A program made the position numbers and the translations under genes. Source: Bacillota bacterium (GTDB lineage: Bacteria; Bacillota; Sulfobacillia; Sulfobacillales; Sulfobacillaceae). Taken from it: DNA of 47,563 bases. This document shows, piece after piece, positions 26,502 to 35,827 of this stretch. Position 1 is the stretch's first letter; each line of letters starts with the position of its first letter. The stretch spans positions 1-47,563 of the forward strand of contig JAJZZP010000119.1 in NCBI GenBank assembly GCA_021797515.1, written 5' to 3'. The notes below the pieces were generated by a model. It searched no databases. It was not told where the DNA came from and was given only the letters and a program-made list of their open reading frames with translations.

Positions 26502-28370
26502 ATGCAACTTCTGGTTGAGATTTTACTGTTGCCGATTATCGGCGCAGTTACCATTACCACGTTTAAGGGACTCATGCCCAAAAAGCTTCCCGGCATTTGG
26601 GCCAGTGTATTGGTCGGCATCAGTTTTTTGCTCAGCATCATGGCCGACGTGCATCTGGGCCAGTTGGCGGTCAGCCACCGCATGGTGACTGGCACCCTGT
26701 GGACGTGGATCAGCGGATTCGGCCCTTCCATTGGTTTTAGATTGTACTTGGATCCTTTGGCTGGCATTTGGCTCTTGGTAATCACCGGAGTCGGGATGTT
26801 GATCCATATCTACTCCATTGGGTACATGCACGACGATCCGGGGGAGGCCCGCTATTTTTCCTATTTAAACTTCTTTATTTTCGCCATGTTGCTGTTGGTA
26901 TTGGCGGGAAACCTGATTGTGCTCTTGATTGGTTGGGCGCTCGTGGGCTTAGCTTCGTACTTCTTGATTGGCTTTTGGTATCAGCGCCCCTCTGCGGTGC
27001 GTGCGGCCAAAAAGGCCTTTGTAATGAATACTGTGGGAGATGTTGGCATCCTGTTGGGGCTGGCCCTCTTATATGTTCACTATCACTCGGTTGGCTACGG
27101 ACATCTATTTACCATCTTCTCACACGCCGCGCCAGGCAGTGCGTTTTTTGAGTGGACCGCTTTTTTGCTTTATGTCGGTGCCATGGCCAAGTCTGCCCAA
27201 TTTCCATTACATATGTGGCTGGCCGATGCGATGGAAGGTCCCACGCCAGTTTCTGCTTTGATCCACGCCGCAACCATGGTGACGGCTGGGGTGTACTTGA
27301 TGGCCAGGTTATACCCCTTATTGCGACTGGCACCTGATGTGCATTATCTCGTGGGGGCAATCGGTGCCTTTACCGCAATTTTTGCCGCCAGTATTGCGAT
27401 ATTCCAACAAGATATTAAGAAAGTACTGGCGTACTCTACCCTGAGTCAATTGGGATACATGTTCCTAGCCATTGGGGTGGGCGGATTTATGGCTGGGGTG
27501 TTTCATTTCATGACCCATGCGTTTTTCAAGGCGTTACTCTTTTTGGCGGCTGGCAGCGTAATTCACGCCTTGCAAGGCGAGCAGGATTTGAGTCACATGG
27601 GTGGCCTAGTCAAGAAAATGCCATGGACGACATTTGCATTCTTGGCGGGTACACTAGCCATTTCCGGCATCCCTCCGTTTTCAGGGTATTTCAGCAAAGA
27701 AGCGATTCTCGGGCAAGCGTATAACTCAGGACATTGGTTACTGTGGGCGGTCGGGGTGTTAACCGCGGGATTGACTGCGTTCTATATGTTCCGCCTCTTC
27801 TTCCTGACATTTTTTGGGGCGCCGCGCGATGCCCATCTACATGAGCATGCTCATGAGGCACCATGGGTAATGACGGTTCCCGTGGTGATCTTAGGGGTGC
27901 TGGCTACTATCGGGGGATTTTTCAAGGGCTGGCTGGGAAACTGGTTGGCGCCGACTTTTAGCGCATATCCCGGCGCCAGTCATGCAGCTTTCGAATCCGG
28001 GCCGTTGTTTGGCACCGTGATTACGGTCGGTTTAGCGATCATCGCCATCATCCTGGCTTATTGGCTGTTTCTTCGAAAACATTTGGCGCCGCGGGCCGGT
28101 ATTGCGCGTGGCTTTGGGCGTCATGCCTATCAAGCGTGGGATATGGATGCGGCATGGACTTGGATTGCGGTGAATCCGTTTAAGACCATTGGCGATTGGG
28201 TACGTCCGGTAGAACAAGGTATGTTGTCGTTTATTAATGGAGTGGCGTCGGCCGTTTGGCTTTGGGCAACAGATTTGCGTCCGCTTCAGACCGGTTATGT
28301 GAGACGGTACGCGTTGTCAATTATGGTGGGTTTGGGAGCATTATTGGCCTACTACCTAATCCGGGTGTGA
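26502..28370 (+). CDS. nuoL: NADH-quinone oxidoreductase subunit L
   Basis: NuoL is the distal antiporter-like proton pump subunit of complex I. The 622-residue protein has the core helices with LIGWALVGLASYFLIGFWY, AKSAQFPLHMWLADAMEGPTP (in part), SALIHAATMVTAGVYL, and the long lateral helix at the C-terminus. A TTTTGGGGAPRD region and a histidine-rich stretch (HLHEHAHEAP) follow the antiporter core. GAAGGAG precedes the ATG by 10 bases. Confidence 0.97.
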   Translation: MQLLVEILLLPIIGAVTITTFKGLMPKKLPGIWASVLVGISFLLSIMADVHLGQLAVSHRMVTGTLWTWISGFGPSIGFRLYLDPLAGIWLLVITGVGMLIHIYSIGYMHDDPGEARYFSYLNFFIFAMLLLVLAGNLIVLLIGWALVGLASYFLIGFWYQRPSAVRAAKKAFVMNTVGDVGILLGLALLYVHYHSVGYGHLFTIFSHAAPGSAFFEWTAFLLYVGAMAKSAQFPLHMWLADAMEGPTPVSALIHAATMVTAGVYLMARLYPLLRLAPDVHYLVGAIGAFTAIFAASIAIFQQDIKKVLAYSTLSQLGYMFLAIGVGGFMAGVFHFMTHAFFKALLFLAAGSVIHALQGEQDLSHMGGLVKKMPWTTFAFLAGTLAISGIPPFSGYFSKEAILGQAYNSGHWLLWAVGVLTAGLTAFYMFRLFFLTFFGAPRDAHLHEHAHEAPWVMTVPVVILGVLATIGGFFKGWLGNWLAPTFSAYPGASHAAFESGPLFGTVITVGLAIIAIILAYWLFLRKHLAPRAGIARGFGRHAYQAWDMDAAWTWIAVNPFKTIGDWVRPVEQGMLSFINGVASAVWLWATDLRPLQTGYVRRYALSIMVGLGALLAYYLIRV

Positions 28371-28401
28371 GCCGTTCACATAACGTAGAGGAGGCTTTGG
28401 C

Positions 28402-29841
28402 ATGTTAGTGGTATGGCTTTTGGCGGTGGCATTAGCGGGTTCGTTGATCACTCTCTTCATGCCGCAGCAAAGCGCCAAGGTAGCGGCCGGCATTATTGGG
28501 GCTATTATAATTGGGGTCTATGTGGCGCTGCTGATGCATCCTGGGCAAGGGGTCAATGTGCGATGGATTCCTGCGTGGGGTATTCGGTTTCATTTAGGCT
28601 CCGATGGACTGTCCCTCTTCCTGTTGGGCTTGACCGTGGTGATGACGGAGATTGCTATCTTGGCGTCCAAGGCCGAGTGGGGCCGGACGTACTATTTTTG
28701 GATCCTGTTTTTGGAATTCGGATCATTGGGGCTCTTTTCTGCCCTAGACCTGTTTTTGTTCTATATTTTCTGGGAAGTTGTGTTGATCCCGATTTTCTTC
28801 TTATTGACCAGTTGGTCGGGGCCCAAAGGCCGCCGCGCTGCGATGAAATGGCTGATTATGAATTTATTTGGCAGTTTGTTTATGCTGATCGGCATTGTGG
28901 CGGTGGCAGTCATTCATACCCAACCAGCTGGGCCGCTCACTTTCGAAATTTCTCAACTGGTAAATATCCACATGGATGCTCGCGTGACACCATGGGTTTT
29001 TGCGGCCTTCTTCTTGGCATTTGCGATTAAAGCACCCCTTTGGCCCTTTCACGGATGGATGCCCGATGCGTATGGAGAGGCTCCGGCACCAGTGACCGGA
29101 CTTTTGGCAGGGGTGATGTCCAAAGCCGGGATTTACGGATTTTTACGGATTATGCTGCCGCTGTTTTTCCCGGAGTTTGTCCAGTACCAGACCGGGTTGT
29201 TGATTTTGGCGGTGATTGGCTTGGTCTATGGGGCATTTATGGCGCTCCGCCAGACAGATATGAAAATGGTCACTGCCTACGCGTCGTTGTCGCATCTGGG
29301 AATGATTGCGCTGGGAATATTCTCGCTGACCCGGGTTGGTATTTTGGGTGCAACATTTCAAATGGTGGCGCATGGTTTGATGGTGGGTGGACTGTTCATA
29401 ATATTGGGTTTGCTGGAACAGCGCACCGGCAGCCGAGACATCGCCGCTATGCATGGATTGAATGCGTCTGCTCCGCGAATGGCGGCCTACTTCCTGTTTT
29501 TTGCTCTCGCCACCCTTGGATTGCCCGGGCTGCCCGGCTTTGTTGGCGAGTATCTGATTATCCAAGGATTGGTGGCGCATGAAGTGGTGTTTGCGGTTAT
29601 TGCAGTGATTGTGTTAGTGATGGCGGCTTGGTACATGTTGCGCGTCTTCCAAGGCATCATGCAAGGCCCTGACAAGGGGCAAAAGATCTTAGATTTAAAA
29701 GCTGGGCAGGTTTGGTGGATTGTGCCCTTGGCGGGACTAGTCCTGTTGCTGGGGGTTTGGCCTAATGGGATTACCGCCCATGCGGTGCCGTCCCTATATC
29801 ATGCGGTACATCTTTTGGCAGCGAAAGGAGGGGGCGTATGA
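28402..29841 (+). CDS. nuoM: NADH-quinone oxidoreductase subunit M
   Basis: NuoM is the second antiporter-like pump subunit. The 479-residue protein has the conserved glutamate region (FWEVVLIPIFFLL), the lysine-bearing KAPLWPFHGWMPDAYGEAP (in part), and the quinone-oxidoreductase M signature around TAYASLSHLGMI. GAGGAGG lies 8 bases before the ATG. The nuoN start overlaps its stop. Confidence 0.97.
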   Translation: MLVVWLLAVALAGSLITLFMPQQSAKVAAGIIGAIIIGVYVALLMHPGQGVNVRWIPAWGIRFHLGSDGLSLFLLGLTVVMTEIAILASKAEWGRTYYFWILFLEFGSLGLFSALDLFLFYIFWEVVLIPIFFLLTSWSGPKGRRAAMKWLIMNLFGSLFMLIGIVAVAVIHTQPAGPLTFEISQLVNIHMDARVTPWVFAAFFLAFAIKAPLWPFHGWMPDAYGEAPAPVTGLLAGVMSKAGIYGFLRIMLPLFFPEFVQYQTGLLILAVIGLVYGAFMALRQTDMKMVTAYASLSHLGMIALGIFSLTRVGILGATFQMVAHGLMVGGLFIILGLLEQRTGSRDIAAMHGLNASAPRMAAYFLFFALATLGLPGLPGFVGEYLIIQGLVAHEVVFAVIAVIVLVMAAWYMLRVFQGIMQGPDKGQKILDLKAGQVWWIVPLAGLVLLLGVWPNGITAHAVPSLYHAVHLLAAKGGGV

Positions 29842-31253
29842 GTTCGTTTCACTTAATGCTCCCTGAATATTTGGTCGTCGGGTTTGTTCTCCTGGCTCTA
29901 CTCGGGAACATGTTGGTAGGCAATCGTTTTCGATTGGCCTCTTGGTTGGGACTCATTGGCTTGTTGTCAAGTTTTGTGGCCTCCGCGTCGATATGGTCCC
30001 ATTCGTTGCAGCCGCAAGTGATGATTTCTGGTGGTGTTGTAGTCGACAATTACAGTTTGCTGGTCAACCTGTTTGTTCTGTTGGCGGGCATTGGGGCCAT
30101 TCTTCTGGGATGGGGTGAGCGGCGATGGGGTCAAGAGTTCCCGGTGCTGACCATGATTTCGGTATTGGGCATGATGATATTGGGGCTCGCTGGAAATACC
30201 ATTGTTTTGTTTTTAGGCATCGAGGTGCTGTCCTTGCCGCTTTATATTTTGTCGGCCTCGGAACACACCACTGCCGGTGGTGAAGCCGGATTAAAATATC
30301 TGTTGCTTGGTGCTTTTTCCTCCGGAATTTTGTTATTTGGACTGGCGTTGCTGTATGGGGCTCTTGGGTCTTTGTCTTTCATCCGTTTTGCTTCGCTCGC
30401 CAACACCACATCGCCTTTGTTGTGGGCGGGATTCACGCTTACACTGGCGGGTATTTTCTTTAAACTGGGGATTGTGCCCTTTCATATGTGGGTACCTGAC
30501 GTGTATGAGGGTTCTCCTTCTGCGGTGACACAATTGATGGCGTTTGGTACCAAGGTAGGGGCGGCGGCTATCTTGCTCCGCTTTTTAGATTGGGGATTTT
30601 ATCTCTCGCCCCAGTGGTGGGGCCCGGCTCTGGGATATTTGGCGGTGCTGACGATGATTGTGGGGAACCTTTTGGCTTTGCCGCAAACTGATTTAAAACG
30701 GTTACTGGGGTATTCAGGTATTGGGCATGCCGGATTTCTTTTGGTGGGGGTGGCGACCCACAACTTGGATGGCGCGAGGGCCATGCTGTTTTATTTGTTG
30801 CCCTATGGGTTTGCCGTATTAGGGGCGTTCGCGGTGTTGATTTTAGTGGCGGGAAACCAAGATACCGTAACGATATCGGATTTGAAAGGCTTAGCTGGTC
30901 GCCGACCCTTAATGGCCGCATTTTTTATCATTGTTATGCTTTCTTTTGCCGGCATTCCATTAACCGGCGGATTTGTCGGCAAGTTTTACTTGTTGCAGGC
31001 AGCACTTTTTGCTAACCAGCCGGGTCTGGCCATTGGGTTGGTGGTCGGAACCTTGCTGGGGCTTGGCGCCTACTTGCGGCCGGTGCAGGCACTGTTTAGT
31101 GTCGCTGATGAATCCCGCGCGACCCCTGTCTGGACGGTGAGTGGGGCAGTGGTACTGATTGTGGCGGTGATTGGAACTATTGGGCTTGGTGTGTATCCAA
31201 CGCCGGTGGTGCATTTGGTTAATCAATCTGCTAACTTTTTCTGGCTTCATTAG
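29838..31253 (+). CDS. nuoN: NADH-quinone oxidoreductase subunit N
   Basis: NuoN is the third antiporter-like subunit and the last gene of the operon. The 471-residue protein has fourteen predicted helices, with GIEVLSLPLYILSA, KLGIVPFHMWVPDVYEGSP (in part) and YSGIGHAGFLL as family hallmarks. It overlaps nuoM by 4 bases. A structured region of 235 bases separates it from the polyprenyl synthase. Confidence 0.96.
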   Translation: MSSFHLMLPEYLVVGFVLLALLGNMLVGNRFRLASWLGLIGLLSSFVASASIWSHSLQPQVMISGGVVVDNYSLLVNLFVLLAGIGAILLGWGERRWGQEFPVLTMISVLGMMILGLAGNTIVLFLGIEVLSLPLYILSASEHTTAGGEAGLKYLLLGAFSSGILLFGLALLYGALGSLSFIRFASLANTTSPLLWAGFTLTLAGIFFKLGIVPFHMWVPDVYEGSPSAVTQLMAFGTKVGAAAILLRFLDWGFYLSPQWWGPALGYLAVLTMIVGNLLALPQTDLKRLLGYSGIGHAGFLLVGVATHNLDGARAMLFYLLPYGFAVLGAFAVLILVAGNQDTVTISDLKGLAGRRPLMAAFFIIVMLSFAGIPLTGGFVGKFYLLQAALFANQPGLAIGLVVGTLLGLGAYLRPVQALFSVADESRATPVWTVSGAVVLIVAVIGTIGLGVYPTPVVHLVNQSANFFWLH

Positions 31254-31488
31254 ATGAAAAGACGATTAAGGTATTCTTACGGTGTGTTACTATTGAGCAG
31301 GATTCGGTGATTCTCCCGGGAGTCGGGTTGATGATGCGAGAATAGGGATATTCGGCTCCCGTGTGGATGCACCAACCGTCGGGCACCCGGACTACCGGGT
31401 TTTGGACAGCAAGTGGGTTGTGACGCCGTGGTTGAAGTGTTCGTGACTTTGGCTGTACTGAAAAAATCTTTTATCAGAGGAGATTATT
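31254..31488 (+). other. Structured non-coding leader, class not recognised
   Basis: There is no convincing reading frame. Several self-complementary stretches occur: the palindrome CTCCCGGGAG (31312-31321), a GGGAG/CTCCC pair spanning 31317-31360 and the hairpin at 31385-31400. The region could hold the nuo terminator, an attenuator for the downstream gene or a small RNA. It does not match T-box, SAM, cobalamin, c-di-AMP or 6S RNA consensus features that I know. Confidence 0.4.
31385..31403 (+). terminator. Candidate hairpin terminator or attenuator
   Basis: ACCCGG-ACTA-CCGGGT forms a 6-bp stem with a 4-base loop and is followed directly by TTT and GG. The stem is GC-rich but the T-run is short. 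It lies about 130 bases past nuoN and 85 bases before the next gene. Confidence 0.35.
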
Positions 31489-32454
31489 TTGGGCCTGTTT
31501 TCGTTGGTCGAACCCGGACTAAAGCGGGTGGACGCGCTGTTGACTCAAACTTTGCGACAGGGAAACGCTTTGGTGGCGGAAGTTTCCGACTATTTGCTCC
31601 TGGCCGGGGGGAAACGTCTTCGACCGGCGCTGGTCCTGTTGGCAGGACAATTCGGCCACGACCTCGGGGAAGATCCGGAGGAACGTTTGGTCACCGTAGC
31701 CACAGCCGTGGAAATGATTCATATGGCTACTTTGGTACATGACGACATTATCGACGAGGCATCGATACGTCGTGGCATTCCTGCGGTACGGACCCGGTTT
31801 ACCAATCCGGTAGCGGTGTTGGCGGGAGACTATTTGTTTGCCAACGCGTTTGAATTGTTCTCCCGATCTCGCGACACGGACATTGTGGCGTTAGCGGCAC
31901 GGGTGGTCAATGTGATGTGTGTCGGCGAAATCGCGCAAAACTTGAGTCAAGGCAAAGTCGCTTCGGAAACCGATTATTGGCGCCGGATAGAGGCCAAGAC
32001 CGGGTTTTTCTTGGAGTCTAGCTGTCGGTTGGGCGCAATGGCGAGCGATGCGGATCCTGAGGTGTGTGAAGCGTTGACCCAGTACGGCCATTTTATTGGT
32101 CTGGCATATCAGGTAGTGGACGATTTGCTGGATTGGTTAGCCAATCCGGAGAAATTGGGCAAGGCCGTTGGGGGTGATTTGGCGGTGGGTATTTACACGT
32201 TGCCCATCATTTATGCGCGAGAACAACAGGAGTACCAGGCAGAATTAGACCAGTATTTGTTGTCGGACCGGGTCTTGGAATATATGGCCGAGATTAAACG
32301 GCTGCTGGATACCAGCGGTGCTCTCGTATATGCTCGGCGGCAAGCTGAAGATTATGTGGACCAAGCCTTGCATCAAGCTGCTTTGTTACCCAATCATCCC
32401 GCTCGAACCGTCCTGCAGGAACTGGCCGAGTTCATTTTGGCGCGAGATTACTGA
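31489..32454 (+). CDS. Polyprenyl diphosphate synthase (trans-isoprenyl, heptaprenyl/HepT type)
   Basis: This enzyme adds isopentenyl diphosphate units to an allylic primer to build the side chain of menaquinone. The 321-residue protein has the first aspartate-rich motif DDIID (D85, D86, D89) and the second DDLLD (D211, D212, D215). GGKRLRPALVLL and FFLESSCRLGAM complete the family pattern. It starts at TTG (31489) with GAGGAG six bases upstream. Its position right after the nuo operon fits supply of the quinone that complex I reduces. Chain length cannot be read from the sequence with certainty. rex follows with overlapping stop and start codons. Confidence 0.9.
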   Translation: MGLFSLVEPGLKRVDALLTQTLRQGNALVAEVSDYLLLAGGKRLRPALVLLAGQFGHDLGEDPEERLVTVATAVEMIHMATLVHDDIIDEASIRRGIPAVRTRFTNPVAVLAGDYLFANAFELFSRSRDTDIVALAARVVNVMCVGEIAQNLSQGKVASETDYWRRIEAKTGFFLESSCRLGAMASDADPEVCEALTQYGHFIGLAYQVVDDLLDWLANPEKLGKAVGGDLAVGIYTLPIIYAREQQEYQAELDQYLLSDRVLEYMAEIKRLLDTSGALVYARRQAEDYVDQALHQAALLPNHPARTVLQELAEFILARDY

Positions 32455-33125
32455 TGCGCATGGACAAGAAGGGCGGTGGGACCTCAATGCAGCAGCGTAT
32501 TCCCGACGCGACAATTAGGCGCCTGCCCGCGTACCTCAGATGGCTGTCCACCTGTAATTTGGAGCGGGTCACATCCGGGATTTTAGGGCAGGCCACCGGA
32601 TTTTCTTCGGAACAAATTCGCAAGGATTTAGCGTACTTTGGTGCATTCGGGACCCGGGGCGTGGGCTACGACGTCAAGGCATTGCGCCAAGAAATTTTGC
32701 GCATTTTGCAATTGGACCGGGGTGTGCGTGCCGTCGTCGTGGGGGCCGGCCATTTGGGCACTGCTCTGGTGCGCTATGTTGGTCAGTCGCGGCAACGTGA
32801 TTTAGAAATTGTCGCGGTCGTCGACAATGACTCCGACATTATCGGCACCACCATTGGGCACGTGTCGGTGGAACCCATCGAAAAACTAGAGCAACTAGTG
32901 GAAGAGTATGATATCGGGATGGCAGTTTTAACACTACCGGCGTCTGCAGCGGTGGAAATTGCGGAGCGGCTGGCGAATGCGGGAGTTCATGCCTTTTTGA
33001 ATTTTGCTCCGGTTCCGGTATGCACCAAACGCTTTGATGTTTTTGTTCAGCAAATTGATTTGACGTTGGAAATGCAGGCGTTGTCATACTTTGTCCAGGC
33101 CCGTCAGCCTCACCCCATTCCATGA
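32454..33125 (+). CDS. rex: Redox-sensing transcriptional repressor Rex
   Basis: Rex senses the NADH/NAD+ ratio and releases its operators when NADH rises. The 223-residue protein has an N-terminal winged helix with the recognition segment SSEQIRKDLAYFGAFGTRGVGY (in part) and a Rossmann domain with GAGHLG at residues 97-102. The C-terminal swap helix lies at the end. The ATG at 32454 overlaps the upstream stop. An internal ATG at 32487 gives a start closer to the Bacillus protein but has no clear ribosome binding site. Lying behind nuo and a quinone side-chain enzyme, it may regulate respiratory genes. No clear TTGTGAA-type operator was noticed before nuoA. Confidence 0.92.
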   Translation: MRMDKKGGGTSMQQRIPDATIRRLPAYLRWLSTCNLERVTSGILGQATGFSSEQIRKDLAYFGAFGTRGVGYDVKALRQEILRILQLDRGVRAVVVGAGHLGTALVRYVGQSRQRDLEIVAVVDNDSDIIGTTIGHVSVEPIEKLEQLVEEYDIGMAVLTLPASAAVEIAERLANAGVHAFLNFAPVPVCTKRFDVFVQQIDLTLEMQALSYFVQARQPHPIP

Positions 33126-34012
33126 ATCACCGCGGATTTTTTGTAGCCATGATGCTGGTAGTGTTTTCATGGGGATTTAATTATGTGGTGACGAAAATTG
33201 GGGTTTCGCGGTTGGCGCCGGTAAATTTTGTGTTTTGGCGGTTTTTCGGCACCACGGTAGCGACCATCCCTTGGTGGGCTAGGGCTTTCCCGAGGAAACG
33301 CGTCGATTGGTTGAAACTAGGCGTATTGGGTGTCCTCGGGGTTTCTTTCTATCAATGGTTTTTTACCTCTGCACTGCATGATACATTAGCTGCCAACGTG
33401 GCTTTTTTGTTTGATTTGTCACCTATTTTGACCCTATTGACACAACGGCTACTCAAATTGCGCCCGGCTACTGGTCGGATGTTTTTAGGGGCAGTGGTCT
33501 CGTTATCGGGGGTTGCATTTCTGGTGGGCGCATCTCCTCAAGGGTCGGTGCGGGGAGATGTCTATGCTCTGATTGCAGCATTGCTGTGGTCAATGTTTAC
33601 GGTATTGACAGACCTCTTTCAGGTCTCTCAGCGCGGCATTGCCCTCACCGGCTGGATGAGTCTCTTCGGCACCTTGGGTCTGTTGCCTTTTGTGACTTGG
33701 CAACCGGTGTGGCGCATGGGCCCGGTAACTTGGATGCCCTTGTTGTACACGATTGTCTTTGTGACGATGATGGGGTTGTCTTTGTGGCAAAATGCGGTGA
33801 TGGCCGCCGGCGCTGGGAAAACCAGTTTGTACTTGTTTTTGATTCCACTGGTGGCCGCGTTGACTGGCTGGGTGGTGTTAGGTGAACGGCTTAATTTGTT
33901 TGAGGGACTAGGAGCGATTTTGATTCTGGGTGGAGTGGGATTGGCCGAGGGGATTATCGGTGGTAAAAAGCCTTCGGGGTTGGCATCCGATTCGGCATCC
34001 TGCCAGAGTTAG
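33122..34012 (+). CDS. EamA/DMT-family transporter
   Basis: This 296-residue membrane protein has ten predicted helices and two EamA repeats, typical of drug/metabolite exporters (RhaT/YdcZ-like). FSWGFNYVVTKIG opens the first repeat and LVPLVAALTGWVVLGERL-type sequence (here IPLVAALTGWVVLGERL) marks the second. The substrate cannot be predicted. It starts on the rex stop (ATGA) and ends in a 4-base convergent overlap with the ubiB-like gene. Confidence 0.88.
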   Translation: MNHRGFFVAMMLVVFSWGFNYVVTKIGVSRLAPVNFVFWRFFGTTVATIPWWARAFPRKRVDWLKLGVLGVLGVSFYQWFFTSALHDTLAANVAFLFDLSPILTLLTQRLLKLRPATGRMFLGAVVSLSGVAFLVGASPQGSVRGDVYALIAALLWSMFTVLTDLFQVSQRGIALTGWMSLFGTLGLLPFVTWQPVWRMGPVTWMPLLYTIVFVTMMGLSLWQNAVMAAGAGKTSLYLFLIPLVAALTGWVVLGERLNLFEGLGAILILGGVGLAEGIIGGKKPSGLASDSASCQS

Positions 34013-35688
34013 CGATTTCGTCGCACCAGACCCAAGAGGAATGAGAGAATAGCCAAAGTGAAAGCCATTTTTGCGTATCCGGGAAATTTGTTTATGACAA
34101 GCAAGGTTCCAGCCAATACAAATCCAATAACGTAAATCGATTGAGTCAAACTGTGTATGGAGCGAACCAATCGGCGAATGAGCTGACCGCCTTGATCCCA
34201 ATGGATTTTGGCCTCCAAATCGCCGGCCTCGGCTTGGCGCAACACCCGGTTGCTTAATTCTGGAAGATTAATCACGGTCTGTCCCCACCGTTGTACTCGT
34301 TTTTGCGCGTATCCCAGAGTACCGCCATGGTCTTCAGTGACAAATCGCTTGGCATAGGGGGCAAACAGTTCCACCAAGTTGATTTGCGGGTCCAATTCCG
34401 TGGCCAGGCCGACCAATATCGCAATGGCACGTCCTAAAAAGGCAAATTTCCCCGGGACTTGGATGGCCTGATTGCGCAGCAAATTCTCGAAATCTCGCAG
34501 CAGCGAAGGGATATCCAGACCGCGCAACTGATCCAGAGTTTCCGCGTAATATCGATCTAGAAGATATGTAACTTGGCGTTTGAGCTGAGCGCGATTGGCA
34601 TCTGGTAGAATCATTCCCAATCCGTCAAGACTTTCCACCAAGGCACCAGCGTTATGTTCGGAGATGGCCACAAACAGATGGCGGATATGTCGTTTAGTGA
34701 TAGGATCAATGGACCCGACCATACCGTAATCAAGCAGCACAATGAAGCCTTGGGGGTCTACCAGCATATTGCCGGGATGCGGATCGGCATGATACAGGCC
34801 AACATCCATAACCATATAGAGGTAGAGGCGAATGGCACGTTCGGCAACCAGACTTGGGTTAATGCCGTGGGACGTCAGGATGTCTTTTTGATTAACTTTG
34901 ATGCCATCCCAAAATTCCATGGTCAGCACATGCTGGGTGCTTAACGCTTTATAGGTGAGGGGAACATGCACATAAGAAATCTCTTGCAACTCCGCGCGAA
35001 TGGCCTCGGTGTTGGCCAATTCATGAGTGTAGTCGAGTTCTTCATAGATGCTGCGGCGAAACTCTCTCAATACCGTGCCCAAATCGAAGGTGCGGCCAAA
35101 TTGGGTAACCCGTGTGGTAATGGCCACAATGATGCTCAGCGCTCGCAAGTCGGCTTCGACAATCGATTCGATTTGCGGCCGTTGAATTTTGACCGCGACT
35201 CGTTCGCCGCTGTGCAAATAGGCTTCATATACTTGCCCCAATGAGGCCGAAGCCAATGGCTTGGAAGAAAAGGTGAGAAAATGTTGCGAGATGGGCCCGA
35301 GTTCTTGCTCCAGTTCTGGTCGCACTCTGTCCCAAGGCGCTGGCAACACGCTGTCTTGAAGCGTTTGAATCTCATCGATAAAGGCCTTAGGTAAAAAATC
35401 TACCCGGCTAGATAGAAATTGGCCGACTTTGATGACAAGACCGCCTAATTTATCGGCCGTCCTTCGAAAGCGTACCGCTTGAGAACGGTATAACACATTC
35501 CATTTTGCTTCCGTGTCTGGGGTCGGCGGTTGATTCTTAAGCCATGCAGCGGTCCATCCAATCTGAACCAGCATGGTGACGAAGAGCCATACTAAGATGT
35601 TAACCCGCCGGACTACCTGAAACCATCCTAAAGCTTCATGTTGTGGGGGAGTGCGGGTGGACGAGAGATATTCTTGAACCTGTTCCAT
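34009..35688 (-). CDS. UbiB/ABC1/AarF family atypical kinase
   Basis: UbiB-family proteins are atypical protein-kinase-like ATPases needed for isoprenoid quinone synthesis or lipid trafficking. The 559-residue protein has a short N-terminal hydrophobic segment, the KxGQ motif (KVGQFLSSR), an alanine-rich loop (ASLGQVYEA), the ion-pair lysine in VAVKIQRP and a DPHPGN-type catalytic loop (YHADPHPGNML). The metal-binding LLDYGMVG follows. Two C-terminal hydrophobic segments anchor it in the membrane. An AAGGAGG site lies 7 bases before its ATG. It is divergent from cdaA. In this Gram-positive host the partner pathway would be menaquinone. Confidence 0.9.
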   Translation of the reverse strand: MEQVQEYLSSTRTPPQHEALGWFQVVRRVNILVWLFVTMLVQIGWTAAWLKNQPPTPDTEAKWNVLYRSQAVRFRRTADKLGGLVIKVGQFLSSRVDFLPKAFIDEIQTLQDSVLPAPWDRVRPELEQELGPISQHFLTFSSKPLASASLGQVYEAYLHSGERVAVKIQRPQIESIVEADLRALSIIVAITTRVTQFGRTFDLGTVLREFRRSIYEELDYTHELANTEAIRAELQEISYVHVPLTYKALSTQHVLTMEFWDGIKVNQKDILTSHGINPSLVAERAIRLYLYMVMDVGLYHADPHPGNMLVDPQGFIVLLDYGMVGSIDPITKRHIRHLFVAISEHNAGALVESLDGLGMILPDANRAQLKRQVTYLLDRYYAETLDQLRGLDIPSLLRDFENLLRNQAIQVPGKFAFLGRAIAILVGLATELDPQINLVELFAPYAKRFVTEDHGGTLGYAQKRVQRWGQTVINLPELSNRVLRQAEAGDLEAKIHWDQGGQLIRRLVRSIHSLTQSIYVIGFVLAGTLLVINKFPGYAKMAFTLAILSFLLGLVRRNR

Positions 35689-35722
35689 GGCAGACCTCCT
35701 TAACCTAGTCTATCATACAAGG

Positions 35723-35750
35723 TCGACAATACCTGGCGCTGAAATATAGT
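35723..35750 (+). promoter_or_regulatory. Candidate sigma-70 promoter of the cdaA-glmS group
   Basis: TCGACA (35723-35728) and TATAGT (35745-35750) each differ from the consensus -35 and -10 boxes at one position and are separated by 16 bases. The promoter lies between the divergent ubiB-like gene and cdaA. Confidence 0.6.
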
Positions 35751-35827
35751 CAAAGACCGATAATGTGGTAACCTAAGGGATGGAGAAGTTCGGTGATCCC
35801 TGGCTTAGAAAACAAGGTGGTGATGGC

